A stretch of 64,000 bases of DNA. Source: Paralvinella palmiformis. Its lineage: Eukaryota; Annelida; Polychaeta; Terebellida; Alvinellidae. The stretch is taken from contig JAODUP010000222.1 of assembly GCA_025642065.1 (NCBI GenBank), positions 124,001-188,000 on the forward strand. Reading direction: 5' to 3'. A model generated the notes under the pieces. The model was not told the DNA's origin, ran no database searches, and saw only the letters and a list, made by a program, of their open reading frames with translations. The position numbers and the translations under genes were made by a program. Below, piece by piece: positions 51,395 to 61,976 of this stretch; within the stretch, counting starts at the first letter, position 1, and each line of letters opens with the position of its first letter.

Positions 51395-51474
51395 ATGAAA
51401 ATCAGAATGTGGTACCAAGACGAGATAGAACAATCCCTGAACTAGAAGACGCCTTGTGTAGCCGGAGAACATAA
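51395..51474 (+). CDS. Possible terminal exon of an unknown gene
   Basis: After a good acceptor (acacctttccag) a frame reads ENQNVVPRRDRTIPELEDAL and then CSRRT before TAA at 51472-51474. The first two bases (at) would complete a codon, giving Asp if joined to a phase-1 exon ending in g. The 38584 donor of the C7orf25 homologue has that phase, so an alternative 3' exon is conceivable, but it is 12.8 kb away and this is speculative. The composition looks like a protein tail. No matching upstream exon was found nearby, and a TIR element fills 48974-51164. Confidence 0.25.
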
Positions 51475-51825
51475 TCAAGTCACAGAAATTGTCTCTATAC
51501 ATTATTCTACTTTATAGTGGTAGCAATGAATCTTTATACAAAAAGTTTGTGTAATAATCAAACGAAGATTTCATGAAATAAGACCGGGATCCAGTGGCGG
51601 AGCAGGGGGGGGGGGTGAAGTGGAGGGAAGGCGGCACCTTTACAAGGGAGGCCATTTCGAGCCGAAGAACAAAATTCGTATAAATAACTTATTGTTGTTT
51701 TAATTTATCACTTGAGTGTAGTTCACTGGGTATAGGTCCCTTGGTGATATTTAAGTTCGGGAAAGGCTAATAATGCCCCCCCCCCCCCACAGAACAGCAT
51801 CCAGACCGCACACCATTGGTGGCTG

Positions 51826-52114
51826 GCTTCGATCAGCACAACCTCTATGTTGGAGTGGTTGAGAAAAATACCCACCACTCACTGGGGAGCAGTACGGAAA
51901 GATGGAGCCGAAATACCCTCAGGGTGGTTACTCCCAGAGTGTAGTACGTCCTCAGGGGGTCTTAAACGCCCACCCTTTATTCATGCACCCACGCACGATG
52001 TTGTGAGCCGAGAAATTAATCTCTGGAAAAGTTTCGACCTCTTGCTGGGATCGAAATCTCTGACCCTTGGCACCAAGTGCCAGGTGCTTAGCCGCTAAAC
52101 CAGCGGAACCCACT
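51826..52114 (-). repeat. tRNA-derived SINE, family A, degraded copy
   Basis: Reverse-complement copy with the tRNA-like head at the 52114 end. The B box is mutated, and about 50 bases of the body, including the family's GGCGCTGCCGTCTCC part, are deleted. It is older than the 27 kb copies. Confidence 0.8.
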
Positions 52115-52913
52115 AACTACTACACCAACAGGGGCCCCCATATATATGGCCTCGGGCGACAATACCCCCTGCTCCGCCTCTGCCGGGATCTATCCTACAA
52201 ACATAAATATATGGATCACTAGCGTCCAGGTAAGACAAATTATCCAAAGCTGTATGAGTTTAGACATCAGAGTTCAATAGTTTGTACATAAGCTAATATA
52301 GATGTCTCTATTAAACCAATATCCGCTTTATTTTAAGACCGAATAGTTTAATCACTACTTTCTCAAATTAATCAACGATAAATCAACAGATTGTTACATT
52401 CGTGAAATAATCTGAATCTATTATTTTAAATTTTGATTAACAGCATCGATAAAAGTTTATGGTAAATTAATAGAAACATGATACGCCACTTGGAACATTT
52501 TTCACGGGTTCATCTCAACTATGGAATCTTTGAGGGAACTTGACGTTGAAGTTTTATATTAATATGAATGTGTTACTAAGAAGTTCAAAGACATATAATT
52601 TTCTTGATATTCCCTAAGTATGAGGAATATTGAGGACATAAGCATCGATAACTTGTATCATCTGGATGGTAATAATAGATCGTAACCTGTACAACCAAAA
52701 CGAGTCTTGGTTTGTTAACGGAGGATTTGTTTACAAACGTCGCCATCAGGTGGCAGCAGGGGTAAATGGAAGGGTTCATTGTATGTTGTTTGACATTATT
52801 CAGACATGGAGACTTCAAATCGATTATTTCATTTCAACTAAAATATGTATGGGACAGATGTACAAGATATAGTCGTTAACGAAGTACTCACCATATATGG
52901 TGTGTGTGTGTGT

Positions 52914-52953
<40 letters not shown>

Positions 52954-53170
52954 AACTTAATGGGTAGTGTTTTGTTTAGGAGATGAACTTTTTCAGATAC
53001 CATTTAGCCATTATTCGTTTGCGTGAAGGTGATCTCATTGTCCAGTAAATGGCCATTATTGTGTAGAAATCAGTTAGCAAGCCAACACATCATCATCTGT
53101 AGAACAAACGCCAACAAGAACGTCATGTCTGGCCGCTAGAAAAGAAGAAGAAAAAACAACGTTTATTAAG

Positions 53171-53353
53171 TTGATTGATGTTTTACGGCCAGTTTTGTGC
53201 ACATGGTAAGTTAAAGTGGGCCGAGCGACCTCCAAAGGTAATGAAGCGAAGTCAAGGATGAAACACCCTTCAGATATGCCCACGCCGAGATTCGAACTCA
53301 GGTGGTAGTGATTTGTGGTCCAGCGCGCTACCAACTAGACCACAGAGGCGCCC
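53171..53353 (-). repeat. SINE family B with 14-bp perfect target-site duplication
   Basis: Full-length reverse-complement copy. It is flanked by caacgtttattaag at 53157-53170 and 53354-53367, identical on both sides. The tail at the 53171 end lacks the long (atc)n run of the 37.4 kb copy. Confidence 0.93.
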
Positions 53354-54246
53354 CAACGTTTATTAAGAACTTAGGGCAGGGAAACCAGTTCGCTGTTGGG
53401 ACCGATAGCTAAAATATCCCAAGCTGGATTAAAATAATAAAATTCAACAAAACTGTTTGAATACCCAATAAATAAAACTCCAAAGTGTGTTATAACGTCC
53501 TGATTTTTATTTTGTTATTTTGTTATTGATTTATTTCAGCTTCCACTTATGTTGTAAACAGTGCGTACAAGTCACGTGCGAGGAGCTGAAGTGGGGTTCG
53601 ATTTATATTTAATTACGTACCCACCATCAAACGGATATTTAATTGCGGAAGTATTAAGCTTAGATTCCATATACGCGGTAGGCGGCGTGCGTGATGCGGC
53701 ATGCGCTATCCGGCATGCGATTTGTATGATTCCATATGGACGTGCGTTGCCATGCCTTTTCAGTCTCTCGTGCTAAGAATATGGCAATACAATAGAAATA
53801 CAGTTAGCAAAGAAAAAAACAACAACAGATATGTCCGTGGGGGAAGAGGTCAGTTACTATCCCAAAACAGATTTACACATTATAAATTCCAAAAAATACA
53901 ATTTGCTGCTGCTATAGTCTTAGAATGCTTACTAAGCAATATGCCAAAGATTTGAGCTACAATTTGATGTGGAGAAATTCGATCAATATTTGAGGTTGTC
54001 CAGAGAATCTAAAATCGCGCCAAATTGTTCGGGAAACACCTGCCCCTGATGTCATATTCTAGATTCTCCCGTCCGTTTTTTTACAAGTTGCCGTACGAAT
54101 AGACCCATTGCATGATGACGTCAAAAACCCAAACAAACCAGGCGCGCTTTGCATTGTGGGATTTATATGGGGTCTGCTGAGTGATAATACCGTGATAATA
54201 CCGCCATTTTAACCTTACACGTCATTGTTCCGGATCTGTTATAATC

Positions 54247-54650
54247 ATGCCAAAAATTAACTCCTGCGTACCGTATTGTCATGCCACTAGTAAGCAATAT
54301 AAACATTTAAGTTGGCATGTATTGGGCGCGGGATGAAATGCTGAGAAAGCGTTGGGTAGTTTTAATTCGAAATGACAATCTGCGAGTCAAATGTTTATAA
54401 TTAGTGTCAGTGTAAGGATTGACTGAAATAGTGAAAGGCGCAAATAAAGAGTAATTTAACAATATTATTATCCATCAGATCATAGATAATAATATTGGTA
54501 AATAAAGTGCAATTTACCATATTATTATATACATAAATTATAAATTAAATTTACCAATATACTGGACTCTATTCTTCTTCTTTATTATTTTAGTGTGATT
54601 TACTATGAACACTACATTTTAACAGTGTTCGTTATGTGCAGTGAACATTA
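54247..54650 (+). pseudogene. Broken THAP zinc-finger gene piece, plus strand
   Basis: The ATG at 54247 starts MPKINSCVPYCHATSKQYKH, with a C-x3-C pair, and runs to a stop at 54334. One frame over, MLRKRWVVLIRNDNLRVK continues the domain with its conserved tryptophan. After a possible acceptor (ttttaacag at 54615-54623) the C-S-E-H motif appears at 54637-54648. This gives the C2CH zinc ligand order of THAP domains in the right spacing once an intron is assumed. The frameshift means it cannot be translated as one protein. THAP domains are carried by cellular genes and by P- and Kolobok-type transposons. Confidence 0.6.
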
Positions 54651-54730
54651 TTGTATTATGGTTTACAATGTTGAATACCACACTTTACTATCATTTTATA
54701 GAGTAGCAATGACGGACTATTAGCATATAG

Positions 54731-54832
54731 TTATAATCCGATGTTCAGTTTTGGAATACAATTTTTCAACAGTGACGGCTTTTTCGGTGTCGAAGCAGAG
54801 TTAAACGGTACACAGAAGTTAGTTTTTGGCAT
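54731..54832 (-). pseudogene. Second THAP start piece, minus strand, facing the first
   Basis: The right arm of the inverted repeat encodes on the minus strand a frame beginning MPKTNFCVPFNSASTPKKPS, of about 33 codons. It parallels the plus-strand copy over its first dozen residues and keeps the first zinc-ligand cysteine, but lacks the second. The two start codons point towards each other. Confidence 0.5.
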
Positions 54833-55194
54833 GATTATAACAGATCCGGAACATTGACGTTTAAGGTTAAAATGGCGGGATTATCACGGTATTATCGCTC
54901 AGCGGACCCCCCCTATAAATCCCACAATGCAAAGCGCGGCTGGTTTGTTTTGGTTTTTGACGTCATCATGTTTCAGGCTTATTGCTACATGGAGCGATTC
55001 AGTTTGCCGTATCCGCATCGATACGCAGCCGCAGGACAAATCGTATGCCGCATCCAGACGTATGGAAGTGTTCTCGGCTTTTTACATGTTGTTCCATTTT
55101 TGCCGTATCCGCATGCCGCATACCGCGTATATGGAATCTTAGCTTTTATCTATAAAATACCCAGCCTTAAACATGATCTCTCTCTCTCTCTCTC

Positions 55195-55233
<39 letters not shown>

Positions 55234-55614
55234 ACGACCACTGGACCAGCATACTGCACATTCCCTTTTCTTTTTTCGATCACACTGACGTTGATCAGAG
55301 AGCTGTCGTTCATGTGATTTATTATGTCGATTTTGTGTTTTTCTTGGCTCATTAATATTCAGTAGCTGAATAACCAATCAGATACACGCAAATCGGGCAT
55401 TCAATGATAGACTGGTCAACTAGCATATTTCGTTCAGACATCGAGACAGGTCAATAACAAGTTGCTGACATATTTATTCAGTTTTTTAACGGAATTTAAT
55501 AATATTCATAGTCGCACACATTATTTAGGTCAATGGTCGCACACAAGGCGACCTTTCCAATAATAAAAGTCGCCTGTCATAATAGAAGGTCTAGGCCACC
55601 ATTAACTTTCAATC

Positions 55615-55617
<3 letters not shown>

Positions 55618-55663
<46 letters not shown>

Positions 55664-55666
55664 AAC

Positions 55667-55700
<34 letters not shown>
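55618..55700. repeat. Interrupted (AT)n microsatellite
   Basis: Three TA runs separated by a short tttatat break and aactgcc. Confidence 0.95.
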
Positions 55701-55704
<4 letters not shown>

Positions 55705-55850
55705 GATTGTAAATACAATTGCCATTTATTGTAGGCTGTCCAGACCCGGACGTACACCAAAATAGCTATAGCTCCGGTACATCCTAACTCTAAACAGAAG
55801 TATTTGTGTCAAGGTAACATGCTAGCAATATGGTATCTCGTTGGTGGTTG

Positions 55851-55936
55851 ACCACTGAATTAATTTTAAAGGGGGAACATTAAAGATCCCTGAGTGCGTA
55901 ATACACTCTGGCAGTGCCCACCCTTGTGGTATGTCC
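55851..55936 (+). repeat. SINE family A, internal fragment next to 54-bp minisatellite
   Basis: About 85 bases match the family A body (aaagggggaacattaaa ... cactctggcagtgccc). The 54-bp tandem repeat starts immediately after it. Confidence 0.65.
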
Positions 55937-55937
55937 T

Positions 55938-56230
55938 CTATAACACTGTAAACATCACTGTCATGTATAATACTGTAACCCTTTCTATCCTCTATAACAC
56001 TGTAAACATCACTGTCATGTATAGTATTTTAACCCTTTCTGTCCCCTATAACACTGTAAACATCACTGTCATGTATAGTATTTTAACCCTTTCTGTCCCC
56101 TATAACACTGTAAACATCACTGTCATGTATAGTACTTTAACCCTTTCTGTTCCCTATAACACTGTAAACATCACTGCCATGTATAGCACTTTAACCCTTT
56201 CTGTCCTCCATATTACTGTAAACATTACTG
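55938..56230. repeat. 54-bp minisatellite, about 5.5 copies
   Basis: Copies begin ctataacactgtaaacatca at 55938, 55992, 56046, 56100 and 56154, with a diverged last copy. It adjoins the SINE family A fragment. Confidence 0.92.
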
Positions 56231-56547
56231 CCATGTATAGTACTATAAACATAATTGTCATATATCAAAATCATATACATCATATATGATACAATGGTAT
56301 AAGGTTACCTTTACCTGAGTATTATGGGAGCTTTCTGAACGTGATGATGTATTTTCATCCTCCAAAACTGTAATATATCAAAATTAATGTATATAACGCG
56401 TGTAAAATAACTGAATCAAAATCGGCGTATGTAATAGTAGTAATAATTGTAGTAATAATTGTAATATTATTTAATTTTCTAAACATATACGTGATAAATA
56501 TATGATAAATAAATTAAACAGAAACTCATAAACCGGTATAACTAAAA

Positions 56548-56760
56548 TGTCTTCTTTATAACTCATTGAGGCCATTCCCATTTGTACCAGTTTGTGGGTT
56601 CGAATCCGTCTTACAGCTGTATTTTTGGGATGTTACCCTAGGATGTTGCTTCTAGATCCCATGTCCCTCGATGTAACCGATGCCTAAGCTAAGATGATTA
56701 TGATGATGATGATTGATGTTTTGCGGCCACGCTAAAAGAACCACTCACTAACTCACTCAC
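56548..56760 (+). repeat. tRNA-derived SINE, family C, with a family-B-like tail
   Basis: A B-box-like GGGTTCGAATCC near 56598 is followed by the family C body (gggatgttaccctagg, tcccatgtccctcgatg, gcctaagctaa). After that come an (atg)n run and ttgatgttttgcggccacgc, which is the family B tail in reverse complement, then (cact)n. It is either a chimera or two adjacent insertions. Confidence 0.65.
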
Positions 56761-57381
56761 TTAATACACAAAGTACTATTAAGTTGATTGTTAATCAGGA
56801 AGCGAGTTTAAGCAAAAATGCGCATTTAGCATCATTTGATGAATTGACAGAAATTTAAATAGGTGATTAACATTGTATATGGATCTAGATCATCTCAACA
56901 GAATAAGTTTCCTTTATATGACTATTACAGCATAAGTTGATAGCAAATAAAAAAAATAAAAATTAAAAAAAAAATATATATATATATATATATTATCACA
57001 TACATACTCGTATACACATATTTGTATGTGATAAATACAAATGTAAGATATCCATCAAACTTTACTCTTATACATTTAGGCACATGTAGCCTTTTAATAT
57101 TTATATCAAACGTATAATATATTTATGATCCATATTTTTGTGCTTGAAACTCATTACTTTTTTCTTCTTAACATAAATGCTAGTTTTCATTAATAGCTGA
57201 TATAAACTGACTGATTTATTTCGCATCAGTGCGTGTATTTGCGTGTATATAATAGTCAATTGTTGTTGTTGTTGTTGGAACATGTAGCTGAGATCTGACC
57301 CGCTAAACAAGTATCCGTATAGGATGATGCGGGATGGGGGAGGGTGGGGCTGGTGGAGAGCATGTGAGAGAGTTTACTTAC

Positions 57382-57530
57382 TGATATCGCCACTATCAAT
57401 GATCCAGACATCACGTTTAGATGCAGCATCCAGAATGATGTCTGCAGCCTGAGAAAACCCAACTACTCGTCCATTAGCATCTATCCCGATTTTGACTCTA
57501 AGATCAGCAGTGATACCTTTATCGGATGAC
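57382..57530 (-). CDS. Unrecognised minus-strand gene, exon c
   Basis: On the minus strand the acceptor is ttattattaccag before 57530, and the donor gtaagt follows 57382. The exon is 149 nt. After the base that completes a Lys codon from exon b it encodes SSDKGITADLRVKIGIDANG, then RVVGFSQAADIILDAASKRD, then VWIIDSGDI, ending with one base of the next codon. The composition, alternating hydrophobic pattern and clean splice sites look like real protein. I cannot place it in a family. VWIIDSG recalls the protease motif of copia elements, but the context does not support that. A dead Tc1 element lies in the intron between this exon and exon b. The downstream exon was not found. Confidence 0.6.
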
Positions 57531-57864
57531 CTGGTAATAATAATCAAATCACATTCATTAGTATCATCTTCGCGTTTAATGTGAATATTTTTATACCTTT
57601 GGGGGGGGGTCTTATTATTTTCCGTTACGTTTCTTCTTAAAAATTGAGTTTGTTTCCGGTTTGTTATCAACTTAACTCATATTGCATGGAATTATTGAGT
57701 CAGATTATTGTCATGGTACTGCATATAATCGATAACAAAGAAGACATTGCACGGTTGACTTTATAGTAGAAACACACAGTATTTATTTCACAGCAGGTAT
57801 CTCAACGGTGGATGGCAGTATCGATTTTAAATTTGATGATCGTGTTAAACGGGTTGTTTAAAGT

Positions 57865-58800
57865 CACGCATGGTACGTGTCCAATATTTCGTGCACCCGC
57901 TTGTAGCCGCTTGCAGCGCAACTACACGACGGTGCATACCTTATGCAAGGTTTCTGGGGATGTTGAGGGGCTTATCATTCCATGAATTCATCACAGCTTT
58001 CCACAATACGATCAAGTTGGTAGGTTGGTGTACTAAGTTGTTCATCCGATGAGTGATTTCAGTCCAGTGATCCGTGATGGAACAGATGTATGGAGAACAG
58101 CCAGGCCATGGTAGTTAATGAACATCGTGGTTTTCCTGAAAACGGATCGCTGTGAGGGGTCTGTGTGATAAGACTTTATCGTTCTGCTAAACAAAGATGT
58201 TCTAGAATGCTGCTTGAGCGAATGGAAACATCGTATTCTCCACGATACGAAAGTACTGGTCCTGAATCAGATTACCGTTTAAGACGACAAGCTCACTTTT
58301 TCCACCGGTATTGAAAGGGCCCTACAGACTAGTCACCAGCACCTGGTTGTACTCTCGACTGTATACATTGTTCAGGGTACAATAAAGTCACCAGCACCTG
58401 GTTGTACTTTCGACTGCATACATTGTTCGTGGTACATTAAAGTCACCATCACTTGGTTGTACTCTCGACTATATACATTGTTCGTGGTACAGTTCCTCTA
58501 CTCACTACTCACTCAGTAATCGCATACGACTATCAAGACCGTACAGCGCGAAAAGAGCCTCTTCACTGAAAATCACGTGACTGTAAACAAAGATGGTCGC
58601 TGATCAATTAGAGAGGTCTGACGATGTACATGTTTTATCAGAGGTTTCTTTAGGGGTCGCCCAGCACGATATCCAGCACGATTCAAACGTCGTTTCACCA
58701 TCGTTCTGGATACTGGAATACTTATCGCGTTCTGCCATTTAGTTTTCAAGGACAACCGGTTGTCCTTGTACGGTCACCATTATACGACGTGATGAACAAT
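57865..58800 (-). pseudogene. Tc1/mariner-type transposase, decayed
   Basis: On the minus strand near 58755-58620 the helix-turn-helix region reads ISIPVSRTMVKRRLNRAGYR then AGRPLKKPL, typical of Tc1. Further along, pieces read AWPACSPYMSPITDHW, then NNLVHQPTNLIVLWKAV and WNDKPLNIPRNL, and RRVVALQAATSGCTKYW, the standard C-terminal order of Tc1 transposases. Frame changes and stops occur throughout. Three copies of a 55-bp unit are inserted at 58331-58495. Terminal inverted repeats were not resolved. It lies in the intron between exons b and c of the unrecognised minus-strand gene. Confidence 0.8.
58331..58495. repeat. Three tandem copies of a 55-bp unit within the Tc1 remnant
   Basis: agtcaccagcacctggttg begins copies at 58331 and 58386, and a variant begins at 58441. 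Each copy ends near ttcgtggtac. Confidence 0.85.
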
Positions 58801-59402
58801 CGTCTGTCGTCTCATTGTTTTCGTGGAATGACATAGGCGAGATCCTGAGGTAGGTACACCGGCAATTGTACTCATCTTCCGGATCTTACAATATATCTCC
58901 GTAACGGCCAACTCTGTCACAGAGCCTCAACGGCGTGATCTGTAGCCAGACGTGGTTGTCAAAATATATTACAGGAATGTCCATACACAAGAAACTAAGA
59001 TAAGACGTTTACGAGATATAAGAGAACGATTGACAGACCGGTTTATTTCATACTGACTCAGAAATAATAATTTGACTATGGCCACCTGTCCATTAACAAG
59101 CTGCATGTTTACGAAATGCTGTCGATGTAAAATTCGTACGATAGACCACTCATATGGAATACTAAACGGCGCATTACATTGACGCTGATATAATTGGATT
59201 TATTTAGCAGTTTCGTCTAAATATTTCTAAATAAAAATGATAATCCATGTTAAATGGCAACTCTGTATAACAGGACTGGAGTTATCGACCGTGTTACACA
59301 ATAGTCCTGTATACTGCAGCCCCTTAGTATTTATCTCTGATATAAAAACGATCATAATCAAGTCGTAAGTTAGCTGTCTGACCAAATTAAGGAAGATTGT
59401 CT

Positions 59403-59403
<1 letters not shown>

Positions 59404-59444
<41 letters not shown>
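59404..59444. repeat. (ATT)n microsatellite
   Basis: About 13 copies of TTA. Confidence 0.95.
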
Positions 59445-59446
<2 letters not shown>

Positions 59447-59517
59447 CTAGTTTAATGTTATTAAGTATTTCGCAGCTTTAAAGCTGGCTGGTCATTAAAC
59501 AAAGGTAGTTTCATAAG

Positions 59518-59519
<2 letters not shown>

Positions 59520-59573
<54 letters not shown>
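59520..59573. repeat. (AT)n microsatellite
   Basis: About 54 bases of TA, the longest uninterrupted AT run in the window. Confidence 0.95.
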
Positions 59574-59575
<2 letters not shown>

Positions 59576-60292
59576 ATGCCAACTTTTTGTCTTGGTTATA
59601 TTTAATGTGTGTGTAAATTTTTTTTTTCGTATTAAAACCAACCTCAAACTATTTCATTCCCTGTCCTTGTTTACTGACACCTTGTAATTCATTTCAGGTA
59701 TTGATGGAATTTTGTTGGTGTTTTTATGCAAATTAGGGTCAACGGAGTAGTTTTTCCAAATGACGTTGCCTTCTGAAATACCGCAACGAAGCTTTGATTT
59801 TAAAGTACAAAACAGCTGGTCTAGAGTAGAAAAAATCTTTAATTTTCAGTGGCACAACGCAGAAAACAGTTTTACAACAGATAGGGAATCCTTGAATATC
59901 AGAAGCTTTTTTTTTCTAATTGATATTATATTTGGCAAAAGTCGTGGATGGTGAATATCTGTATGGAGACTTTGAACTTATCAAAATATAAATATTTGTG
60001 GTAGGAAATTAAATAGTTTAGAATTTACTGTGTGTAGTATCAATTCCCTCAAATATCGTGTCATATTACATATAACATTATTGATCTATCAATTATGACA
60101 TAGATAGGTCACCGCTTTCTACAAATGTCTCTTTTAGACACATCTTGTTATCCATGACGTATATGACATGTTCTTAATGTTAGTTATAGTCTTTCAGACG
60201 GTTTTCTCTTTAAAGTAGATAAGCATAAATACAGGTTCTAACATATTGCTAGTAATTGATTAAGGATGCTAGAATTGGTAATAATAACTTAC

Positions 60293-60351
60293 TTAGGATT
60301 TTCCGCCACACATGTCCTTACTATGGCTTTACCTGATAGAGCTTTTTTTAC
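60293..60351 (-). CDS. Unrecognised minus-strand gene, 59-nt exon b
   Basis: The minus-strand acceptor is tgtattatag and the donor is gtaagt. The 59 bases read VKKALSGKAIVRTCVAENP plus two bases of the next codon. Entry at phase 0 and exit with two bases fit exactly between exon a, which leaves phase 0, and exon c, which needs one base to finish a codon. I found this exon from that phase constraint. It is short and the upstream pyrimidine tract is weak, so certainty is moderate. It lies about 150 bases to the left of the SINE-B copy at 60456-60641. Confidence 0.5.
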
Positions 60352-60455
60352 CTATAATACAAATATAAATTCCAAGTTATTTGTTGACATATGACACTCA
60401 GACTACTATCTGGAGAAATAATATTGTCAGGACGATGAATGTTACTGATGGATGA

Positions 60456-60641
60456 TGGATGTTTTATGATTCACGGCCACCTTTGTGCACATGGTAGGTC
60501 AAATGGACCGACCAACCTCCAAAGGTAATGAGGCGATGTGAAATATTCAATACACTTCAGACATGCCCATGCCAAACTTTGAACTCGGGTGGTCGAGATA
60601 TGTGGCTAACCGCACTACCAGTTAGCCCACATAAACGTCCC
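60456..60641 (-). repeat. SINE family B with 14-bp perfect target-site duplication
   Basis: Full-length but more diverged reverse-complement copy. It is flanked by ttactgatggatga at 60442-60455 and 60642-60655. It lies in the intron between exons a and b of the unrecognised minus-strand gene and is inserted at the tail end of older SINE-C-like sequence. Confidence 0.9.
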
Positions 60642-61081
60642 TTACTGATGGATGAAACATCCCACAAACATCGGTAACACGGTAATTCGATCCGACGACT
60701 TGAACATTTGTGATGCATTGCGCTAAAAGTTGCCCCGCCGAAGCATCTTGTATGCATTTCAAGATTCTATTATTAATTATATTGATAGCGTTGTTTTGAT
60801 AAATATGGGGAAACATTGATTTATCAACTTCATAAACTACTGAAGAACATCCACTCTGTTTATTATTATTATTATTATTAAAGGTGATGTGAAAAGAAAT
60901 TTCACATTTTGAAGTAAATATAATGTAACAAACAATTATTTTATTCAGATGCATTACCACACTCAAAACAATTCTAACCACCAGCTATCATATTTACAAT
61001 AAAATGATAAAAAAAATCCTTAATTTCCGAACTTTCGCAAGCCATTACTAGTGTGTACTACACTCGCTACAGGTTATTTTG

Positions 61082-61089
61082 TGACGTCA
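61082..61089. promoter_or_regulatory. CRE-like palindrome TGACGTCA
   Basis: Perfect 8-base cAMP-response-element palindrome just upstream of the candidate ATG at 61155. Its position would suit a core promoter. A single site of this length is weak evidence on its own. Confidence 0.35.
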
Positions 61090-61154
61090 TCTTTGCCAAA
61101 CATCACGTAGTGCCACAGCTTGTTTACAAGCATTCTGACCAATTGACAGACAAA

Positions 61155-61787
61155 ATGTCAGATTCCGGCGAATGTTTTGACATTATCAGGGATATGAAAA
61201 CGTACAGTATTAACGGTGAGGAATTAGCTGCAACAAGTGCATACGTAGACCCAGAGCAGCCGCCTCTGTCGCTGACACCCGGCCGGGTCCACAACAAGAG
61301 TTAGATTGGCGTGTATTTGTTTGTGTTGGTATAACTTTAATTGATAAGTCAACACACATCGCAACACAAACCTCCTATCGCCTAACTTCATTTAAAATAA
61401 AGCGATATTTGTCGGTACACGGGATCCCGGTGGATGCATGGAGCTCTCCCATATGTGGTCTATACTAGTCTATACGGGGATGTACCGCCCTAGGTGTGTC
61501 TTTTTAGCCATTTGTTTGTAATTTTCGGGGGGGTTGTTTCGGGCGGGTTTTGACGGCACTAACACGTCGGATATAATCATTGGTATTTGATGTATGTTTC
61601 TTTGCACGATTATATGCCACACAATACACCAATTTATATGGTTTATAAAGACAATATGGAACACGTAACACAGGTTATACAAGGCCACGTGGAGTGTTTG
61701 GCAAAGATGACATCACATTCAGAAGATTCTCGATTAAAGTTACGGTCATGTGAGATGCTGGCAAAGCACATTTTAAATTCACTGTAA
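61155..61787 (+). CDS. Candidate small gene within an intron of the minus-strand gene
   Basis: An ATG in good context (caaaATG) at 61155 opens a 49-codon reading frame beginning MSDSGECFDIIRDMKTYSIN. A strong donor, g|gtgagg, follows base 61215 at phase 1. A possible acceptor at 61649-61650 would join it to a frame reading NMEHVTQVIQGHVECLAKMT and ending LRSCEMLAKHILNSL at TAA 61785-61787, giving a protein of about 67 residues. The acceptor (tttataaag) has a poor pyrimidine tract, so the join is uncertain. Alternatively the two frames are separate or non-coding. A perfect CRE palindrome lies 66 bases upstream of the ATG. The protein is not recognised. It lies on the strand opposite the flanking exons at 60.3 and 62.0 kb. 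Confidence 0.3.
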
Positions 61788-61976
61788 CTTTATTTATAGG
61801 GGAAAAAACATATCTCCGATTGAAATTGATTTTAATATGTAACACTAACATTTCGATTTATTTGGGAAACCTTTTTCAGTGACCTTTAATATTATTATTA
61901 TTATAATACATATGATATGAGTGGGTGGATATATGAGTTGGTAGCTGAGATATAATTGAGAAGATGTGTAACTTAC

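Larger units (their letters stand above)
53656..55145. mobile_element. Large imperfect inverted repeat containing THAP coding pieces
   Basis: The outer ends match in reverse complement: aagcttagattccatatacg at 53656 and its partner ending at 55145. Inner arms at about 54105-54276 and 54806-54990 match over more than 150 bases, including the stretches around tcccacaatgcaaagcgcg and ataacagatccggaaca. The spacer of about 530 bases carries THAP exon remnants. The arms are unequal because the left arm holds extra sequence. This is consistent with a foldback or P/Kolobok-type transposon remnant, which is inference. Confidence 0.7.

Noticed and set aside
54854..55288. 144-codon plus-strand frame
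   Set aside because: It spans the right arm of the inverted repeat and then CT and AT simple repeats, so it is not a real protein.
57382..57400. VWIIDSG as a copia retrotransposon protease
   Set aside because: No adjacent integrase or reverse transcriptase, the residue after DSG is D not A, and clean splice borders fit a cellular exon.
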